The translations under genes and the position numbers were made by a program. Source: Muribaculaceae bacterium (GTDB lineage: Bacteria > Bacteroidota > Bacteroidia > Bacteroidales > Muribaculaceae). Taken from it: DNA of 49,101 nucleotides. Positions 17,037 to 27,105 of this stretch are shown piece by piece (position 1 is the stretch's first letter; the number at the start of each line of letters is the position of its first letter). A model generated the notes under the pieces. It worked only from the letters and a program-made list of their open reading frames with translations, ran no database searches and had not been told where the DNA came from. The stretch lies in contig JAFYNZ010000054.1 in the NCBI GenBank assembly GCA_017547845.1, positions 1-49,101 of the forward strand, read 5' to 3'.

Positions 17037-17885
17037 TTAGAGGCGAAGACGAGGGAATGCATCGATGAATGAGTCGGGGGTGATGTTGAGGATATCGATA
17101 CCTTTGGTCTTGGCGTAGTCGGCGATGTCGAAGTAGGAGCGAAAGGCGATGTAGAGACTTTGCAGAATTTGGTGCAAGGGATAGTTGTGATACTCGGTTG
17201 CCACGCGCTTCTTTTCCTCTTCGTTGTCTTGATAGAAGTGGGGCTGAATACTGACGACGCGATTGTCTTCGTCTACCCAAAGAGTGCGGGTCCAAGAGTG
17301 GTCGGCTCCGGCTATGTAGATGGTGCCGTAGCCCTCACGGATTGCGAGCATTATCGATGGGATAAGCACATTGCGAGGTCGAGGCATACCGAGTCCGTAG
17401 TGGAATAGTTTGTGACTCAATGATTTACAACCCTCTACGGGGGTGAGATTGTAGTAGCTGATGGTGAGATGGGGAATGTCGGAGAGTCGCATCTCGGTGA
17501 CAAACTCTTTTCGATTGGCAGGGAGGAATAGCGTCATCGGCCAACGAGTGGAGCGAATGTTGCCCCACAATTTCGCTACGTTGGGGTCGGTCGAAATGCC
17601 ATCGAAGAAATGAGGGTCGGCAAGCACATAGCCTGTCGGCTGAAGTTCGAAGAATTCGGGAGCATTGGCTGCGAAATTGACAGCAATTCTGTCGTGACTC
17701 ATGAGGAAGTCGCGATGGTCGGCTATGGTGGTGCGTAGCGATGGCCCGTTGCCTAAAACGATGACACGACGTGACTTGTCGACCGGGCGTGACGATGCCA
17801 CACGCTTGGAGAGGAGCATCACTTTGAGCAGAGAGGCTATGGAGGCTGTGAGCAATGACAGATTGTCGGCTACGCGTTTAATCAT
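17037..17885 (-). CDS. DUF115/MptE-like protein, probable glycan-related enzyme
   Basis: The 282-residue protein has a central motif VIVLGNGPSLRTTI (about 43-57), the GNGPSL loop shared by DUF115/MptE-like proteins and Campylobacter-type sialyltransferases. Further blocks include YVLADPHFFDG, IYIAGADHSWT and the ending ILNITPDSFIDAFPRL, which I recognise from DUF115-like proteins in polysaccharide loci. The first 25 residues are hydrophobic enough for membrane association. It overlaps the upstream SDR gene by 8 nt, so the two are translated together. A glycosyltransferase-like role on a surface glycan is likely but the substrate is unknown. Confidence 0.7.
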   Translation of the reverse strand: MIKRVADNLSLLTASIASLLKVMLLSKRVASSRPVDKSRRVIVLGNGPSLRTTIADHRDFLMSHDRIAVNFAANAPEFFELQPTGYVLADPHFFDGISTDPNVAKLWGNIRSTRWPMTLFLPANRKEFVTEMRLSDIPHLTISYYNLTPVEGCKSLSHKLFHYGLGMPRPRNVLIPSIMLAIREGYGTIYIAGADHSWTRTLWVDEDNRVVSIQPHFYQDNEEEKKRVATEYHNYPLHQILQSLYIAFRSYFDIADYAKTKGIDILNITPDSFIDAFPRLRL

Positions 17886-18798
17886 TGTGTTGGTAGGGAT
17901 AAGTGGTTGAACGACGGGCGATTACATCGATGGTGTTGTGCGGCTGAAGACCTGTTTTTTCTATCAGTCGAGCATTGGAGAATGTCAGCGTAGAGGTGAG
18001 TATCGACAGCTTGTCGGAGTTGAGCATTCGACCGAGAGGTGGAATTATGTCGCCGATTTTAGCACAAAGTTTTGCCAATTTGAGAGGGCAATAGATGATG
18101 CGTTTGTCCTTGCCTGAATGTGCCGCCATGGCGTCGGCGAGTTCGATGACTGTCGGAGTGAGGCCGTCGGTCACGTTGTAGACACCACCCTCTTGATATG
18201 TCAATCGGCATGCCTTGGCCACATCATCGGCCATTACGAGACTGCGACGAGCCTGGTTGCCTCTGATATGGAAGTAGCGACCGCTGTGGATAGCATCAAA
18301 CATCTCTGCAGCCTTGCCTGTGATGCCGTTACCGAAAGTGAGTGCGGGACGGAGAATGGTCAAGACCACGTTGCGACTTTCACACCAAGCTTTGATGGCG
18401 CGTTCGGCATCGAGTTTGGAGCGACCATATTCGGTGATAGGCAGAGTCATTGACTGCTCGTCGATGTCGGTGCCTTCGGTCTTGCCGTAGACGGATAGAG
18501 AGCTTATGAAAACAAAGTGTCGAGGTGGTTGAGACTCAAGCGAACTGAGGAGGTTGAGAGTTCCTATACGATTGACTTTGTCGGCAGTGGCTTCGTCGGT
18601 GGTGCCTGCACAGTGGACGACGAGGTCGAAGCGTCGACTTAGAGTTGGGATGCCTGCTGAGAGGTCGACACGAATGTCGTTGTCGGCGGAACGGCCGAGG
18701 GTGGTGACTTGGCAGTCGGCAAATTCACGAAGAATGTAGCTTCCGATCATGCCGGTGGCACCGGTGAGGAGGATTGTGGTCGTATTTGTGTCTTGCAT
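17878..18798 (-). CDS. NAD-dependent epimerase/dehydratase (extended SDR)
   Basis: The 306-residue protein has an N-terminal Rossmann fold with GATGMIGSYIL (extended-SDR GxxGxxG). It also has FISSLSVYG and the catalytic YGRSKLDAE (YxxxK). Its C-terminal half reads like a nucleotide-sugar epimerase or reductase (GGVYNVTDGL). It is the first gene of the minus-strand group and its 3' end overlaps the DUF115-like gene, supporting a shared role in nucleotide-sugar or glycan metabolism. The exact substrate cannot be read from the sequence. Confidence 0.85.
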   Translation of the reverse strand: MQDTNTTTILLTGATGMIGSYILREFADCQVTTLGRSADNDIRVDLSAGIPTLSRRFDLVVHCAGTTDEATADKVNRIGTLNLLSSLESQPPRHFVFISSLSVYGKTEGTDIDEQSMTLPITEYGRSKLDAERAIKAWCESRNVVLTILRPALTFGNGITGKAAEMFDAIHSGRYFHIRGNQARRSLVMADDVAKACRLTYQEGGVYNVTDGLTPTVIELADAMAAHSGKDKRIIYCPLKLAKLCAKIGDIIPPLGRMLNSDKLSILTSTLTFSNARLIEKTGLQPHNTIDVIARRSTTYPYQHND

Positions 18799-18909
18799 TG
18801 CTCTTGTAAATGTGTGTGGGCACGGATATAGGGAATACCTATATACGACAGTCGCGCCATGTTATCGTTTGCAAAATTAACCAAAGCCATCCATACCGCC
18901 AAAAATGTC

Positions 18910-18940
18910 TTTGAATAAATTAAAAAAATCACTAACTTTG
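18910..18940 (+). promoter_or_regulatory. Promoter of the parE operon
   Basis: TTTG (18910-18913) and TAACTTTG (18933-18940) are separated by 19 nt, 36 nt before the parE start. Confidence 0.7.
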
Positions 18941-18976
18941 CAGATTGGAAGTCAATAAATGACTCATTGAACAACT

Positions 18977-20938
18977 ATGGCGGAGAGAGAAGACGAAATA
19001 TTAGACGGCGCAGTAGTCTCCAACTACGACGATAGCGCCATTCAGACGCTGGAGTGGAACGAACACATCCGTCGTCGCCCGGGTATGTATATCGGTAAGC
19101 TTGGCGATGGCAGCCATGCCGAAGATGGTATCTATGTGCTTATCAAGGAGGTGATTGACAACTCTATTGACGAGTTTAACATGGGTGTCGGAAAGCAAAT
19201 CGATATCAGCATCAGCGAAGATGGTGAAGTGATGGTGCGCGACTATGGCCGTGGCATTCCGTTGGGCAAGGTGAAAGATGTCGCTTCGGAAATCAACACC
19301 GGCGGTAAGTTTGACGACAAGAACTTTAAGAAGTCGGTCGGTCTGAATGGTGTAGGTCTGAAGGCTGTCAACGCATTGTCTACTTTCTGCGAGGTGATAA
19401 GCCACCGCGACGGTGAGTGCGTCAAGGTGACCTTCGAGCGAGGCAACCTTGTGGAACATTGCGCTCCGACTCCGACCGATGAACCGAACGGTACGAAAGT
19501 GCGCTTTATCCCCGACAATTCGCTCTTCCGCGACTATCGCTACAACCTCGACTTTGTCGAAACGATGGTCAACAACTATACCTACCTCAACTCGGGGCTG
19601 GCAATCTACTTCAATGGCAAACGCTACATCTCGCGTCATGGTCTTCTCGACTTGCTGAAGGAAAACATGACAGCCGACCCGTTGTATCCCATTATTCACA
19701 TCAAGGGTGAGGACATAGAGTTTGTGTTGACACACACCGACCAGTATGGCGAAGAGTACTACTCGTTTGTCAATGGTCAGCACACGACTCAAGGCGGTAC
19801 GCACCTCTCAGCATTCCGTGAAAGCGTGTCGCGCACCATCAAGGAGCACTTCGGCAAAGGCTTCGAGTACTCCGACATTCGCAACGGTATGGTGGCGGCT
19901 ATCAGCGTCAGAATCCAAGAGCCTGTGTTTGAGTCACAGACCAAGACCAAGCTCGGCAGCAAGGAAATAGCACCGGATAGCCCTATAACAATCAACAAGT
20001 TTATCGGCGACTTCCTCAAGCTTGAGCTCGACAACTTCTTACACAAGAATCCTGACTTGACCGAGGTGATGCTCAAGAAGATTCAGCGTAGCGAGAAGGA
20101 ACGCAAGGCGATGGCAGGCGTGACCAAGTTGGCTCGCGAACGTGCTAAGACAGCCAGTCTGCACAATCGCAAACTACGCGACTGCAATATCCACTACAAC
20201 GATACACTCAAGGCTAACGCCAAGGAGGACCTCAGAGAGTTGACCTCTATCTTTGTGACCGAGGGTGACTCTGCATCGGGCACTATCACCAAGGTGAGAG
20301 ATGCTCAGACTCAAGCTGTCTTCTCGTTGCGTGGTAAGCCTCTGAATACGTTTGGTTTGACTCAGGAGATTATCTACAAGAATGAAGAGTTCAACCTCCT
20401 TCAAGCGGCTCTCAATATCGAAGACGGACTCGAAGGATTGCGCTACAACAAGGTGATTATCGCTACCGATGCCGATGTCGACGGTATGCACATTCGTCTG
20501 CTGGTGCTGACCTTTTTCTTGACCTTCTTCCCCGATCTGGTGAAGAAAGGACACGTCTATATCCTCCAGACACCGCTCTTCCGTGTCAGAAACAAGAAGC
20601 TCATCAAGGCTCGTGGCTCAAAGCGCAAAAAGAAGGGCGAAGATGACGAAAACGCTGAAAAGGACACATTCTATTGCTACACCGACGAGGAACGCATCGC
20701 TGCAATCGAGCGTCTCGGTAGCAATGCAGAGATAACACGATTTAAAGGTCTTGGTGAGATTAACCCCGACGAGTTCAAGGACTTCATCGGTCCGGAGATA
20801 CGACTCGACCCTGTCAAGCTCAAGAAGGACGACAGCGTGGAGAAACTACTCGAATTCTACATGGGCAAAAACACCATGACACGCCAGAATTTTATTATCG
20901 ATAATCTTGTGATAGAAGATGACTCAGAAATCTCATAA
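18977..20938 (+). CDS. parE: DNA topoisomerase IV subunit B
   Basis: The 653-residue type IIA topoisomerase ATPase subunit shows the GHKL motifs ([31 protein letters not shown]). Its TOPRIM motifs are VTEGDSASG and [12 protein letters not shown]. The TOPRIM text EGDSASGTI with '[14 protein letters not shown]' fits the Bacteroidetes ParE form rather than GyrB (EGDSAGGSA). It decatenates daughter chromosomes together with ParC, whose gene is not in the window. The gene leads an operon; its last 20 nt overlap coaD. Confidence 0.93.
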   Translation: MAEREDEILDGAVVSNYDDSAIQTLEWNEHIRRRPGMYIGKLGDGSHAEDGIYVLIKEVIDNSIDEFNMGVGKQIDISISEDGEVMVRDYGRGIPLGKVKDVASEINTGGKFDDKNFKKSVGLNGVGLKAVNALSTFCEVISHRDGECVKVTFERGNLVEHCAPTPTDEPNGTKVRFIPDNSLFRDYRYNLDFVETMVNNYTYLNSGLAIYFNGKRYISRHGLLDLLKENMTADPLYPIIHIKGEDIEFVLTHTDQYGEEYYSFVNGQHTTQGGTHLSAFRESVSRTIKEHFGKGFEYSDIRNGMVAAISVRIQEPVFESQTKTKLGSKEIAPDSPITINKFIGDFLKLELDNFLHKNPDLTEVMLKKIQRSEKERKAMAGVTKLARERAKTASLHNRKLRDCNIHYNDTLKANAKEDLRELTSIFVTEGDSASGTITKVRDAQTQAVFSLRGKPLNTFGLTQEIIYKNEEFNLLQAALNIEDGLEGLRYNKVIIATDADVDGMHIRLLVLTFFLTFFPDLVKKGHVYILQTPLFRVRNKKLIKARGSKRKKKGEDDENAEKDTFYCYTDEERIAAIERLGSNAEITRFKGLGEINPDEFKDFIGPEIRLDPVKLKKDDSVEKLLEFYMGKNTMTRQNFIIDNLVIEDDSEIS

Positions 20939-21401
20939 CACTCAACGCATAGCCGTATTCCCGGGCTCGTTCGACCCATTCACCATCGGTCACTTGTCGG
21001 TCGTGGAGCGTGGTTTGCAACTGTTTGATAAGGTGATCGTGGCGATAGGCTACAACGAACACAAGACCACAGCCGCGGGCATCGAGGAACGCTTGCAGCG
21101 TATTCGCGAAGCATTCGGCAAGGATGCAGCCGTAGAGGTCGACTGCTATTCGGGATTGACTATCGACTATGCGCGTCGCAAAGGTGCTCGGTTTATCTTG
21201 CGAGGAGCGAGAACCTACACCGACTTCGAGTACGAACGCAATCTTGCCGATGTCAATCGAAAGATATCGGGCATCGAGACGGTCATACTGTTTACACTCC
21301 CCGAGCACGCCTACATCTCAAGTTCAATGGTGCGTGAGTTGCAGCACAATGACTATGCTGTCGACGAATTTGTCGCTCCAAGAGTGATAGATAAGGATTA
21401 A
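20919..21401 (+). CDS. coaD: Pantetheine-phosphate adenylyltransferase
   Basis: The 160-residue enzyme makes dephospho-CoA from 4'-phosphopantetheine and ATP. Family motifs are [16 protein letters not shown] (the TxGH nucleotidyl-transfer loop), [12 protein letters not shown] and ISSSMVRE. Length is normal. The ATG lies inside the end of parE in another frame (20-nt overlap), so translation is probably coupled to parE. Confidence 0.96.
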   Translation: MTQKSHNTQRIAVFPGSFDPFTIGHLSVVERGLQLFDKVIVAIGYNEHKTTAAGIEERLQRIREAFGKDAAVEVDCYSGLTIDYARRKGARFILRGARTYTDFEYERNLADVNRKISGIETVILFTLPEHAYISSSMVRELQHNDYAVDEFVAPRVIDKD

Positions 21402-21456
21402 ACTTGTGGTCTAATACAGCATCTAAGGTGATGTGAATACATAAAAATAATAGAAA

Positions 21457-23061
21457 ATGAAGAAAGCATTTATAATACTCCTGACGACTGTGATGGCGAC
21501 CGTGGTGTCGGCACAATTCGGTAAATTTACGCCCGGTCAGAAATTGCGTGCGGCAGAGCAGTTTGTGGCCAACTACTACGTCGATACGGTCAACGAAGAT
21601 AAGTTGGTCGAAGATGCCATTCGCGGTATGCTCAATGAACTTGACCCTCACTCCACTTATAGCACTGCCGAAGAAACTCGCGAACTGAATGAGCCGTTGC
21701 AAGGCAAGTTCAGCGGTATCGGTATCACGTTCAACATGAATCAGGATACACTCTATGTCATTCAGACCGTTGCCGGCGGTCCGTCGGAGCGTGTCGGCAT
21801 TCTCGCAGGCGACCGTATCATAGAGGTCAATGACACTGTGATTGCCGGGGTAAAGATGAAGAACTCTCGCATCATGAAGATGCTCCGTGGCAAGAAGGGC
21901 ACCGAGGTAGATGTGAAGGTGCTTCGTCGTCAAGCAGGTCAACCTGACGATACTGTGGCGTTTACGATTACTCGCGACGATATACCTATCCATAGCGTCG
22001 ACGCTGCTTATATGGTCGACAAGACGACCGGTTATATCCGCATCAACAAGTATGCATTGGACACTCCTAATGAGTTTAAGGAGGCTTTCAAGAAACTTGA
22101 GAAGGCCGGTATGAAAAACCTTATCATCGACCTTACCGACAATGGTGGTGGCTATCTAAATGCCGCTGTGGAACTTGTCGGCGAACTAATCGAGAAGGGC
22201 AAGATGGTGGTTTATACCGAAGGCAAGAACTCTCCACGCTATGAGAATTTCTCGAATCCTTCGGGTCGTAAGCCATTGTTCACCGATGGACGATTGGTGC
22301 TTATGGTCAATCAGTACTCGGCATCAGCATCGGAGATTACAGCCGGCGCTATTCAGGACTGGGACCGTGGTGTGATTGTCGGTCGACGCACCTATGGCAA
22401 GGGCTTGGTGCAACGCCCATTCCCATTCCCCGACGGCTCAATGATACGCCTGACCATCGCTCATTACTACACTCCGACAGGTCGCGACATCCAACGTCCA
22501 TACGAAAAAGGCGACAAAAAGAAATATGCTCAAGACATCTTAGACCGTCTCAACAGTGGCGAATTGATGCACGAAGACAGCGTTCACTACATCGACTCGC
22601 TCAAGGTGCATACACTCGTCAAAGGCCGTGAGATTTACGGCGGTGGTGGTATCTCGCCCGATAAGTTTGTGGCTCTCGACACTACTCACAACACCAAATA
22701 CTATCGCAACGTGATGGCCAAAGGCTTGCTCAATCGTTATGCGATCAGTTATGTCGATGCTCATCGCAAGGAGTTGACAAAACGCTACAAGAATGACGAT
22801 GCGTTTGTCGCTGACTTTGAGGTGACAGATGAGATGCTTGCCGAATTGGTCGAAATGGCTGACAAGGAGAAAGTGGAGTTTGACCAAGAGCAATTTGATA
22901 CGGCACGTCCATTGTTTGCAATGATAGTCAAGGCATTGATAGGCCGTGATGCCTTTGATGATCAGACATATTTCAAGGTCTACAACACCTACGATCCTAT
23001 ATTCAAGGAGGCTCTCAGGGTGATTAACTCCGATGAGTACGACCAATTGCTTAACCCATAG
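21457..23061 (+). CDS. S41 family C-terminal processing peptidase
   Basis: The 534-residue protein has an N-terminal signal peptide (ending VVSAQ, about 18 residues), a PDZ domain (about 85-165, GIGITF...AGDRIIEVND) and the S41 protease core. The catalytic Ser is in QYSASASEITAGA and the Lys in GRRTYGKGLVQ. Ctp proteases cut C-termini of periplasmic proteins. It begins 56 nt after coaD and is followed at 15 nt by the DUF3078 gene. Confidence 0.94.
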   Translation: MKKAFIILLTTVMATVVSAQFGKFTPGQKLRAAEQFVANYYVDTVNEDKLVEDAIRGMLNELDPHSTYSTAEETRELNEPLQGKFSGIGITFNMNQDTLYVIQTVAGGPSERVGILAGDRIIEVNDTVIAGVKMKNSRIMKMLRGKKGTEVDVKVLRRQAGQPDDTVAFTITRDDIPIHSVDAAYMVDKTTGYIRINKYALDTPNEFKEAFKKLEKAGMKNLIIDLTDNGGGYLNAAVELVGELIEKGKMVVYTEGKNSPRYENFSNPSGRKPLFTDGRLVLMVNQYSASASEITAGAIQDWDRGVIVGRRTYGKGLVQRPFPFPDGSMIRLTIAHYYTPTGRDIQRPYEKGDKKKYAQDILDRLNSGELMHEDSVHYIDSLKVHTLVKGREIYGGGGISPDKFVALDTTHNTKYYRNVMAKGLLNRYAISYVDAHRKELTKRYKNDDAFVADFEVTDEMLAELVEMADKEKVEFDQEQFDTARPLFAMIVKALIGRDAFDDQTYFKVYNTYDPIFKEALRVINSDEYDQLLNP

Positions 23062-23076
23062 TAAATCAGAGGATTA

Positions 23077-24552
23077 ATGAGAAAGATTCTATCGATAATA
23101 GCTCTGTCGGTGTCTGCATTTGCGGCACAAGCACAGATCGCCGTGGCAACGCAGTCGGATAGCGTTGTCTATAAAGATATCCAGCCCGTCATAATCGACA
23201 AAGTGACAGGCGAGGCTAAGGTTGTCCCGACTATGCGACCGAGAGTGGCAAGCAATATCGAAGCGTTGCCGGTCGATACGATTGTCGACGAGCAACCGCA
23301 AGAACCGGTAATCCCGCTTGACACCATCATCGCTCGCAATCTGAGTGCCATCATGCAGTCGCTCCCCGAATATAAGAAGGATAAGTTTGCCTTGACGATG
23401 GTCAAGATGCCGTTGATACTTGATAGATTTCACTCAAACGTGCAAAAGGAGTCGGTACAACTCGACACATTCGACTATGCCCGTAAAGCGTTGTGCCTTG
23501 CGACCAAGCAAGACCATGGCATTCAGTATGAACTGCTTGTGCCAAAGATGACTCGCAACTACGAAGCCTACACTGCGTTGCGCTACGACTATATCGTCAA
23601 TCGTCCGGACCATAAGGTGGTGCTGGCTTGGAAACTCCCGAAATTTAAGAAGCTCGAAGATGTGAAAGTCAAAGAGATAGTGGCCATTCCGACAATCGCT
23701 CAGCCCGACATACCGGTGGAGGTGGTCGAACTGAAGAAAACCCACTGGTTGCATCTGCTCGATGGCTCGGTGCAGTTCTCTCAAGCCTACTTGTCACCCA
23801 ACTGGTATCAAGGGGGCAACAACAGCTTGTCATTGGTGGCCAATTTCTTGTGGGACGTCAAGCTCAACGAGGTCTATCACCCAAATCTCCTCTTCGAAAA
23901 TAGCGTACAGTACAAACTTGGTCTTTACTCGACACCCCAAGACGAATTCCACCACTATTCTATCTCGGAAGACAACTTCCAATGGAACATGAAGGTCGGT
24001 GTGAAAGCGTTCAAGAAATGGTTCTACAGCTTTACATCGCAATTCAAGACACAGCTGCTCAACACCTATCCGCAGAATGACATGACACGCATCGCCTCAT
24101 TTTTGTCGCCGGGCGATCTCAACTTAGGTCTCGGTATGACCTACAGCGTCAGCAACAAGTCGAAGTCACTCAAATTCAACGCCTCAATAGCACCGATATC
24201 CTACAACCTCAAGACTTGCATCGACCCGGTCGTTGACCCTACACAGTTTAATATCGCTCCGGGCAAGATAATGACAACCGAAATCGGTAGCAACGCCGAA
24301 TTGACACTCGACTGGACCATTGCCAAGAACTTGAACTATCGCTCTCGTCTCTTCGCATTCTCCAACTATAAATACTTCCTTAGCGACTGGGAAAACACCA
24401 TCTCATTCGCATTCAACAAGTTTCTCAGCACGCAGATATATGTCCACGTGCGCTACGACTCCAGTGCCGAACTTAGCGAGCAATGGCGTCATTGGCAACT
24501 TAAAGAGATACTGAGCTTCGGCTTCCAATACAAATTCTCAACCAAACTATAG
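23077..24552 (+). CDS. DUF3078 outer-membrane protein
   Basis: The 491-residue protein has a signal peptide (ending FAAQAQ). A C-terminal half (about 225-491) is rich in amphipathic beta strands and carries the DUF3078 hallmark YLSPNWYQGGNNSLS. It ends in an aromatic strand (FGFQYKFSTKL), typical of an outer-membrane beta barrel. Function is unknown; the family is restricted to Bacteroidetes. The position between an S41 protease and two small exported proteins suggests a cell-envelope gene group. Confidence 0.85.
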   Translation: MRKILSIIALSVSAFAAQAQIAVATQSDSVVYKDIQPVIIDKVTGEAKVVPTMRPRVASNIEALPVDTIVDEQPQEPVIPLDTIIARNLSAIMQSLPEYKKDKFALTMVKMPLILDRFHSNVQKESVQLDTFDYARKALCLATKQDHGIQYELLVPKMTRNYEAYTALRYDYIVNRPDHKVVLAWKLPKFKKLEDVKVKEIVAIPTIAQPDIPVEVVELKKTHWLHLLDGSVQFSQAYLSPNWYQGGNNSLSLVANFLWDVKLNEVYHPNLLFENSVQYKLGLYSTPQDEFHHYSISEDNFQWNMKVGVKAFKKWFYSFTSQFKTQLLNTYPQNDMTRIASFLSPGDLNLGLGMTYSVSNKSKSLKFNASIAPISYNLKTCIDPVVDPTQFNIAPGKIMTTEIGSNAELTLDWTIAKNLNYRSRLFAFSNYKYFLSDWENTISFAFNKFLSTQIYVHVRYDSSAELSEQWRHWQLKEILSFGFQYKFSTKL

Positions 24553-24564
24553 CCCCACCGACCG

Positions 24565-25167
24565 ATGTCAAAGCGAGCAGTGCTGTCGATAGTGAGTGCG
24601 ATGCTGATAGTCATTGCGACATATGGCAAAGCAGCGTTGCCAAAGCCCTGCGTCGTGGAAGGAGTGACACGCCAAAGCGTCAAAGAATACTGCGACACGA
24701 CCGCGCTCGATGCCATAGAAGGCGTCTGGTCATATCCCGACGACGGCATGCTGATGCTCATAACCAAAGTGGCAGATGCAGCCGACATCGACTCCTCGGT
24801 GCACTATCGTATCGTAGTAATAGAGTCGGCCGACCAGAGTCTCAGGCCCGGACAAGTAATAGGCTATCTTGCGATGACCCCCGAAGTCGGACAATTCCGA
24901 TTGTGGATGTACACCGACATCAGCCGTCGCATACCCGTCCGTCCCGAAGAATGCCATGCCACACTCAGCGACGACCGATGCGGACTCGCAATCGTTGCCA
25001 AACAATACAAACTGAAAATCAACCCATTCGGACTCTTGCCGAACTTCTGGCGTATGGCACGCATTCAGACCATCGACCCTGCGACCAAAACATCGAAAGG
25101 ATTTATAAAAGTATACCCAAGCTACGACGGCAACGGCTCACAACGTCGCACACCAAGATACCTGTAA
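24565..25167 (+). CDS. Exported hypothetical protein
   Basis: I do not recognise this 200-residue protein. A signal-like hydrophobic stretch (about 5-24) precedes a compact alpha/beta sequence containing 'IEGVWSYPDDGMLMLI' and 'RIVVIESADQSLRPGQVIGYL'. These look like a small beta-barrel or lipocalin-like envelope protein. It starts 12 nt after the DUF3078 gene and 27 nt before the next exported gene, so it belongs to the same transcript. Confidence 0.65.
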   Translation: MSKRAVLSIVSAMLIVIATYGKAALPKPCVVEGVTRQSVKEYCDTTALDAIEGVWSYPDDGMLMLITKVADAADIDSSVHYRIVVIESADQSLRPGQVIGYLAMTPEVGQFRLWMYTDISRRIPVRPEECHATLSDDRCGLAIVAKQYKLKINPFGLLPNFWRMARIQTIDPATKTSKGFIKVYPSYDGNGSQRRTPRYL

Positions 25168-25194
25168 TCATAGACCCCATCAATCCACCGAGAC

Positions 25195-25692
25195 ATGAAT
25201 CGACTACTATCACTCACCATCGCAGCACTAATGCTCATCACTCCCCTCAGTTTGGACGCACGCAAAGTGAAGACCAAGATAGAGGTAGAGCCGACTGATA
25301 CATTGCAGATGGAGCGTGGCACATTCATCGTCTCAGCCGACGCATGCGAAAGTTGCAACAACGGCTACTCCCTCACTCAACTCCTGCTTACAGGCTACGA
25401 CAAACCCCTTAACTCCGACACAGAGACATTCTTTGTGACCAACAACACCGACTGCGACCTGACAACCATCTCAATAGAGATCGAATACCTTACGCTCGAC
25501 TCTCGACAACTGCACAAGCGATTTGAACGCATAAAATGCGACATACCGGCAGGTGAAACACGCAAAATCGACATTCGTACATGGGACCGTCAGCACTCCT
25601 TCTACTACCACCTCAGCACGCGTCCGCGCCGCCAAGCGACCCCCTACACCATCACCATCACCCCCATCACCATCACCCTCCGCTTCCCCTAA
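25195..25692 (+). CDS. Exported hypothetical protein with Ig-like beta fold
   Basis: The 165-residue product has a signal peptide (about 1-22) and a beta-rich mature part (FFVTNNTDCDLTTISIEIEY and PAGETRKIDI), like small Ig-fold envelope proteins. The C-terminal tail is a Thr/Ile alternation (TITITPITITLRF) encoded by an imperfect ACCATC repeat. It is the last gene before the terminator at 25729. Function is unknown. Confidence 0.6.
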   Translation: MNRLLSLTIAALMLITPLSLDARKVKTKIEVEPTDTLQMERGTFIVSADACESCNNGYSLTQLLLTGYDKPLNSDTETFFVTNNTDCDLTTISIEIEYLTLDSRQLHKRFERIKCDIPAGETRKIDIRTWDRQHSFYYHLSTRPRRQATPYTITITPITITLRFP

Positions 25693-25728
25693 TCATAGAT
25701 TTCCGAGCACTAAAAATCCAACCAAGAT

Positions 25729-25759
25729 TATAGACCCGAGGGCTATATTTTCTTTTTTC
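25729..25759 (+). terminator. Terminator of the parE-to-envelope operon
   Basis: TATAG (25729-25733) and CTATA (25743-25747) pair around a CC/GG inner stem and are followed by TTTTCTTTTTT. Confidence 0.65.
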
Positions 25760-25843
25760 TATTCGTGAAATTTGATTTGTTTGAGTTTAAGTTATGTATA
25801 TCAGTCTGAAAATCAACAGTTAAAGTCGATGAGAAGAGGGTGG

Positions 25844-27076
25844 TTAATGGGTGGGGAGGGTGTCCTCGAGGATGCGGACGAAGGAGCGGGGCAGGGCGAT
25901 GTGGTCGATGCCGAGTGCTTCAGCGAAGAGTGGAGCCATATCTTCGTCGCGGAATCCGGCGATGCCACATCCGATGCGTGTCACGAGAAACACCTTGTCG
26001 GTGTGCTCCTTTGCGTAGACGATGAAGTCATCGACATACGGTCGTATCTCATCGATACCACCATGCATTGTCGGGATGGCGTAGCAGTCGCCTGTCATGC
26101 CGACTCCGACTCCCCATTCTGCTCCGAAGTTTTGGTGGGCAATGCGTGCCGCTCCTCCTCCATGCATTCCGGCCAGGTTGCTTCCAAAGACGAAGACTTC
26201 TCCGTCGCGTAGTTGTGTTATCATGCCGGGTGTGAAGCGTTGCTTTGGTTTCTGCATCGTACTGGGGACGGGCTCGCCTTGGGCTGCGAATGCATCGAAT
26301 TGTCGAATTACGGTCAGCATCGAATCGGGCAACATCTCCAACGCTTGGTCTACCCAACTCTGTGGCATTTCGCCATAGTAGGCGTATGCCATCGGTCCGG
26401 CTATGGCACACATCGTGTCGGCATCAGCCCCCATCGAGATGCAAAGACGGATACAATCGTCGTAGCTTGTCGACTCAAGGAAGCAAGCGATGCTTTGCGG
26501 CACAGTGTCTTGACAGGTCTCGTTAAACTCGTAGCCAATCTTCATCTCCTCAATCGGACACATACGGAAATCGGGATAGAAGCGGTGAAGAACGTGGTCG
26601 CGCACGAAGTCTTTGTCCTTACCTTGCATCAATGAGTAGATAGCCAACGCAGCAGCTTGAGCACCTTTCACTCCTTCAGGGTGATTATGAGTCACATCGG
26701 CACTCCATTTTGCGAGGTGCAGACACTCCTCTTCGCTCTTGGCAGCGAATGCACAAGCCGACACTCTCATCGCAGAGCCATTGCCAAAGCTATTGTAAGG
26801 GGCAGAATCCTTGCTGTGAATCCACACTGTGAATCTACCCCCGTAGCCTCGGCCCGGGAAATCGAGACACCATTGCTTGAGAGTCGTTGCCAAGTCCTTG
26901 CCTGTAATCAGTGCGTCTGCGATAGCAAGTGTGCAGACAGAGTCGTCAGTGAAGAAAGATTGGGTTTTAGGAAGGACTATGGCATCGTAGTCTCTGCAAG
27001 GGTTGAACTCATAGGTAGAGCCGGCGATGTCGCCGACGACTGCCGAAAGCAGCAAATTATCAATAGGTCGTTTCAT
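25844..27076 (-). CDS. ADP-ribosylglycohydrolase fused to a macro-like (A1S_2505-type) domain
   Basis: I start the gene at the ATG at 27076 (410 residues); an in-frame TTG two codons upstream is less likely. Residues about 5-245 form a DraG-type ADP-ribosylglycohydrolase with the metal-binding motifs TDDSVCTLAIADAL, GNGSAMRVS and GADADTMCAIAG, which removes ADP-ribose from proteins or small molecules. Residues about 285-400 are a second domain with VFVFGSNLAGMHGGGAA and FLVTRIGCGIAGF. This occurs widely alone and in fusions and resembles the ADP-ribose-binding macro fold. The gene is 29 nt downstream of an NrtR-like Nudix gene and likely co-transcribed, pointing to NAD+/ADP-ribose metabolism. 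Confidence 0.88.
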   Translation of the reverse strand: MKRPIDNLLLSAVVGDIAGSTYEFNPCRDYDAIVLPKTQSFFTDDSVCTLAIADALITGKDLATTLKQWCLDFPGRGYGGRFTVWIHSKDSAPYNSFGNGSAMRVSACAFAAKSEEECLHLAKWSADVTHNHPEGVKGAQAAALAIYSLMQGKDKDFVRDHVLHRFYPDFRMCPIEEMKIGYEFNETCQDTVPQSIACFLESTSYDDCIRLCISMGADADTMCAIAGPMAYAYYGEMPQSWVDQALEMLPDSMLTVIRQFDAFAAQGEPVPSTMQKPKQRFTPGMITQLRDGEVFVFGSNLAGMHGGGAARIAHQNFGAEWGVGVGMTGDCYAIPTMHGGIDEIRPYVDDFIVYAKEHTDKVFLVTRIGCGIAGFRDEDMAPLFAEALGIDHIALPRSFVRILEDTLPTH

Positions 27077-27105
27077 AAACAATTGGGTATCTATATTTTA
27101 GGTAT

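Noticed and set aside
21292-21993. 233-residue minus-strand open frame
   Set aside because: Lies over coaD and the S41 protease gene and has no recognisable protein.
27077-27082. Upstream TTG start of the ADP-ribosylglycohydrolase
   Set aside because: The ATG at 27076 is two codons inside and gives the usual 'MKRPIDN' type start.
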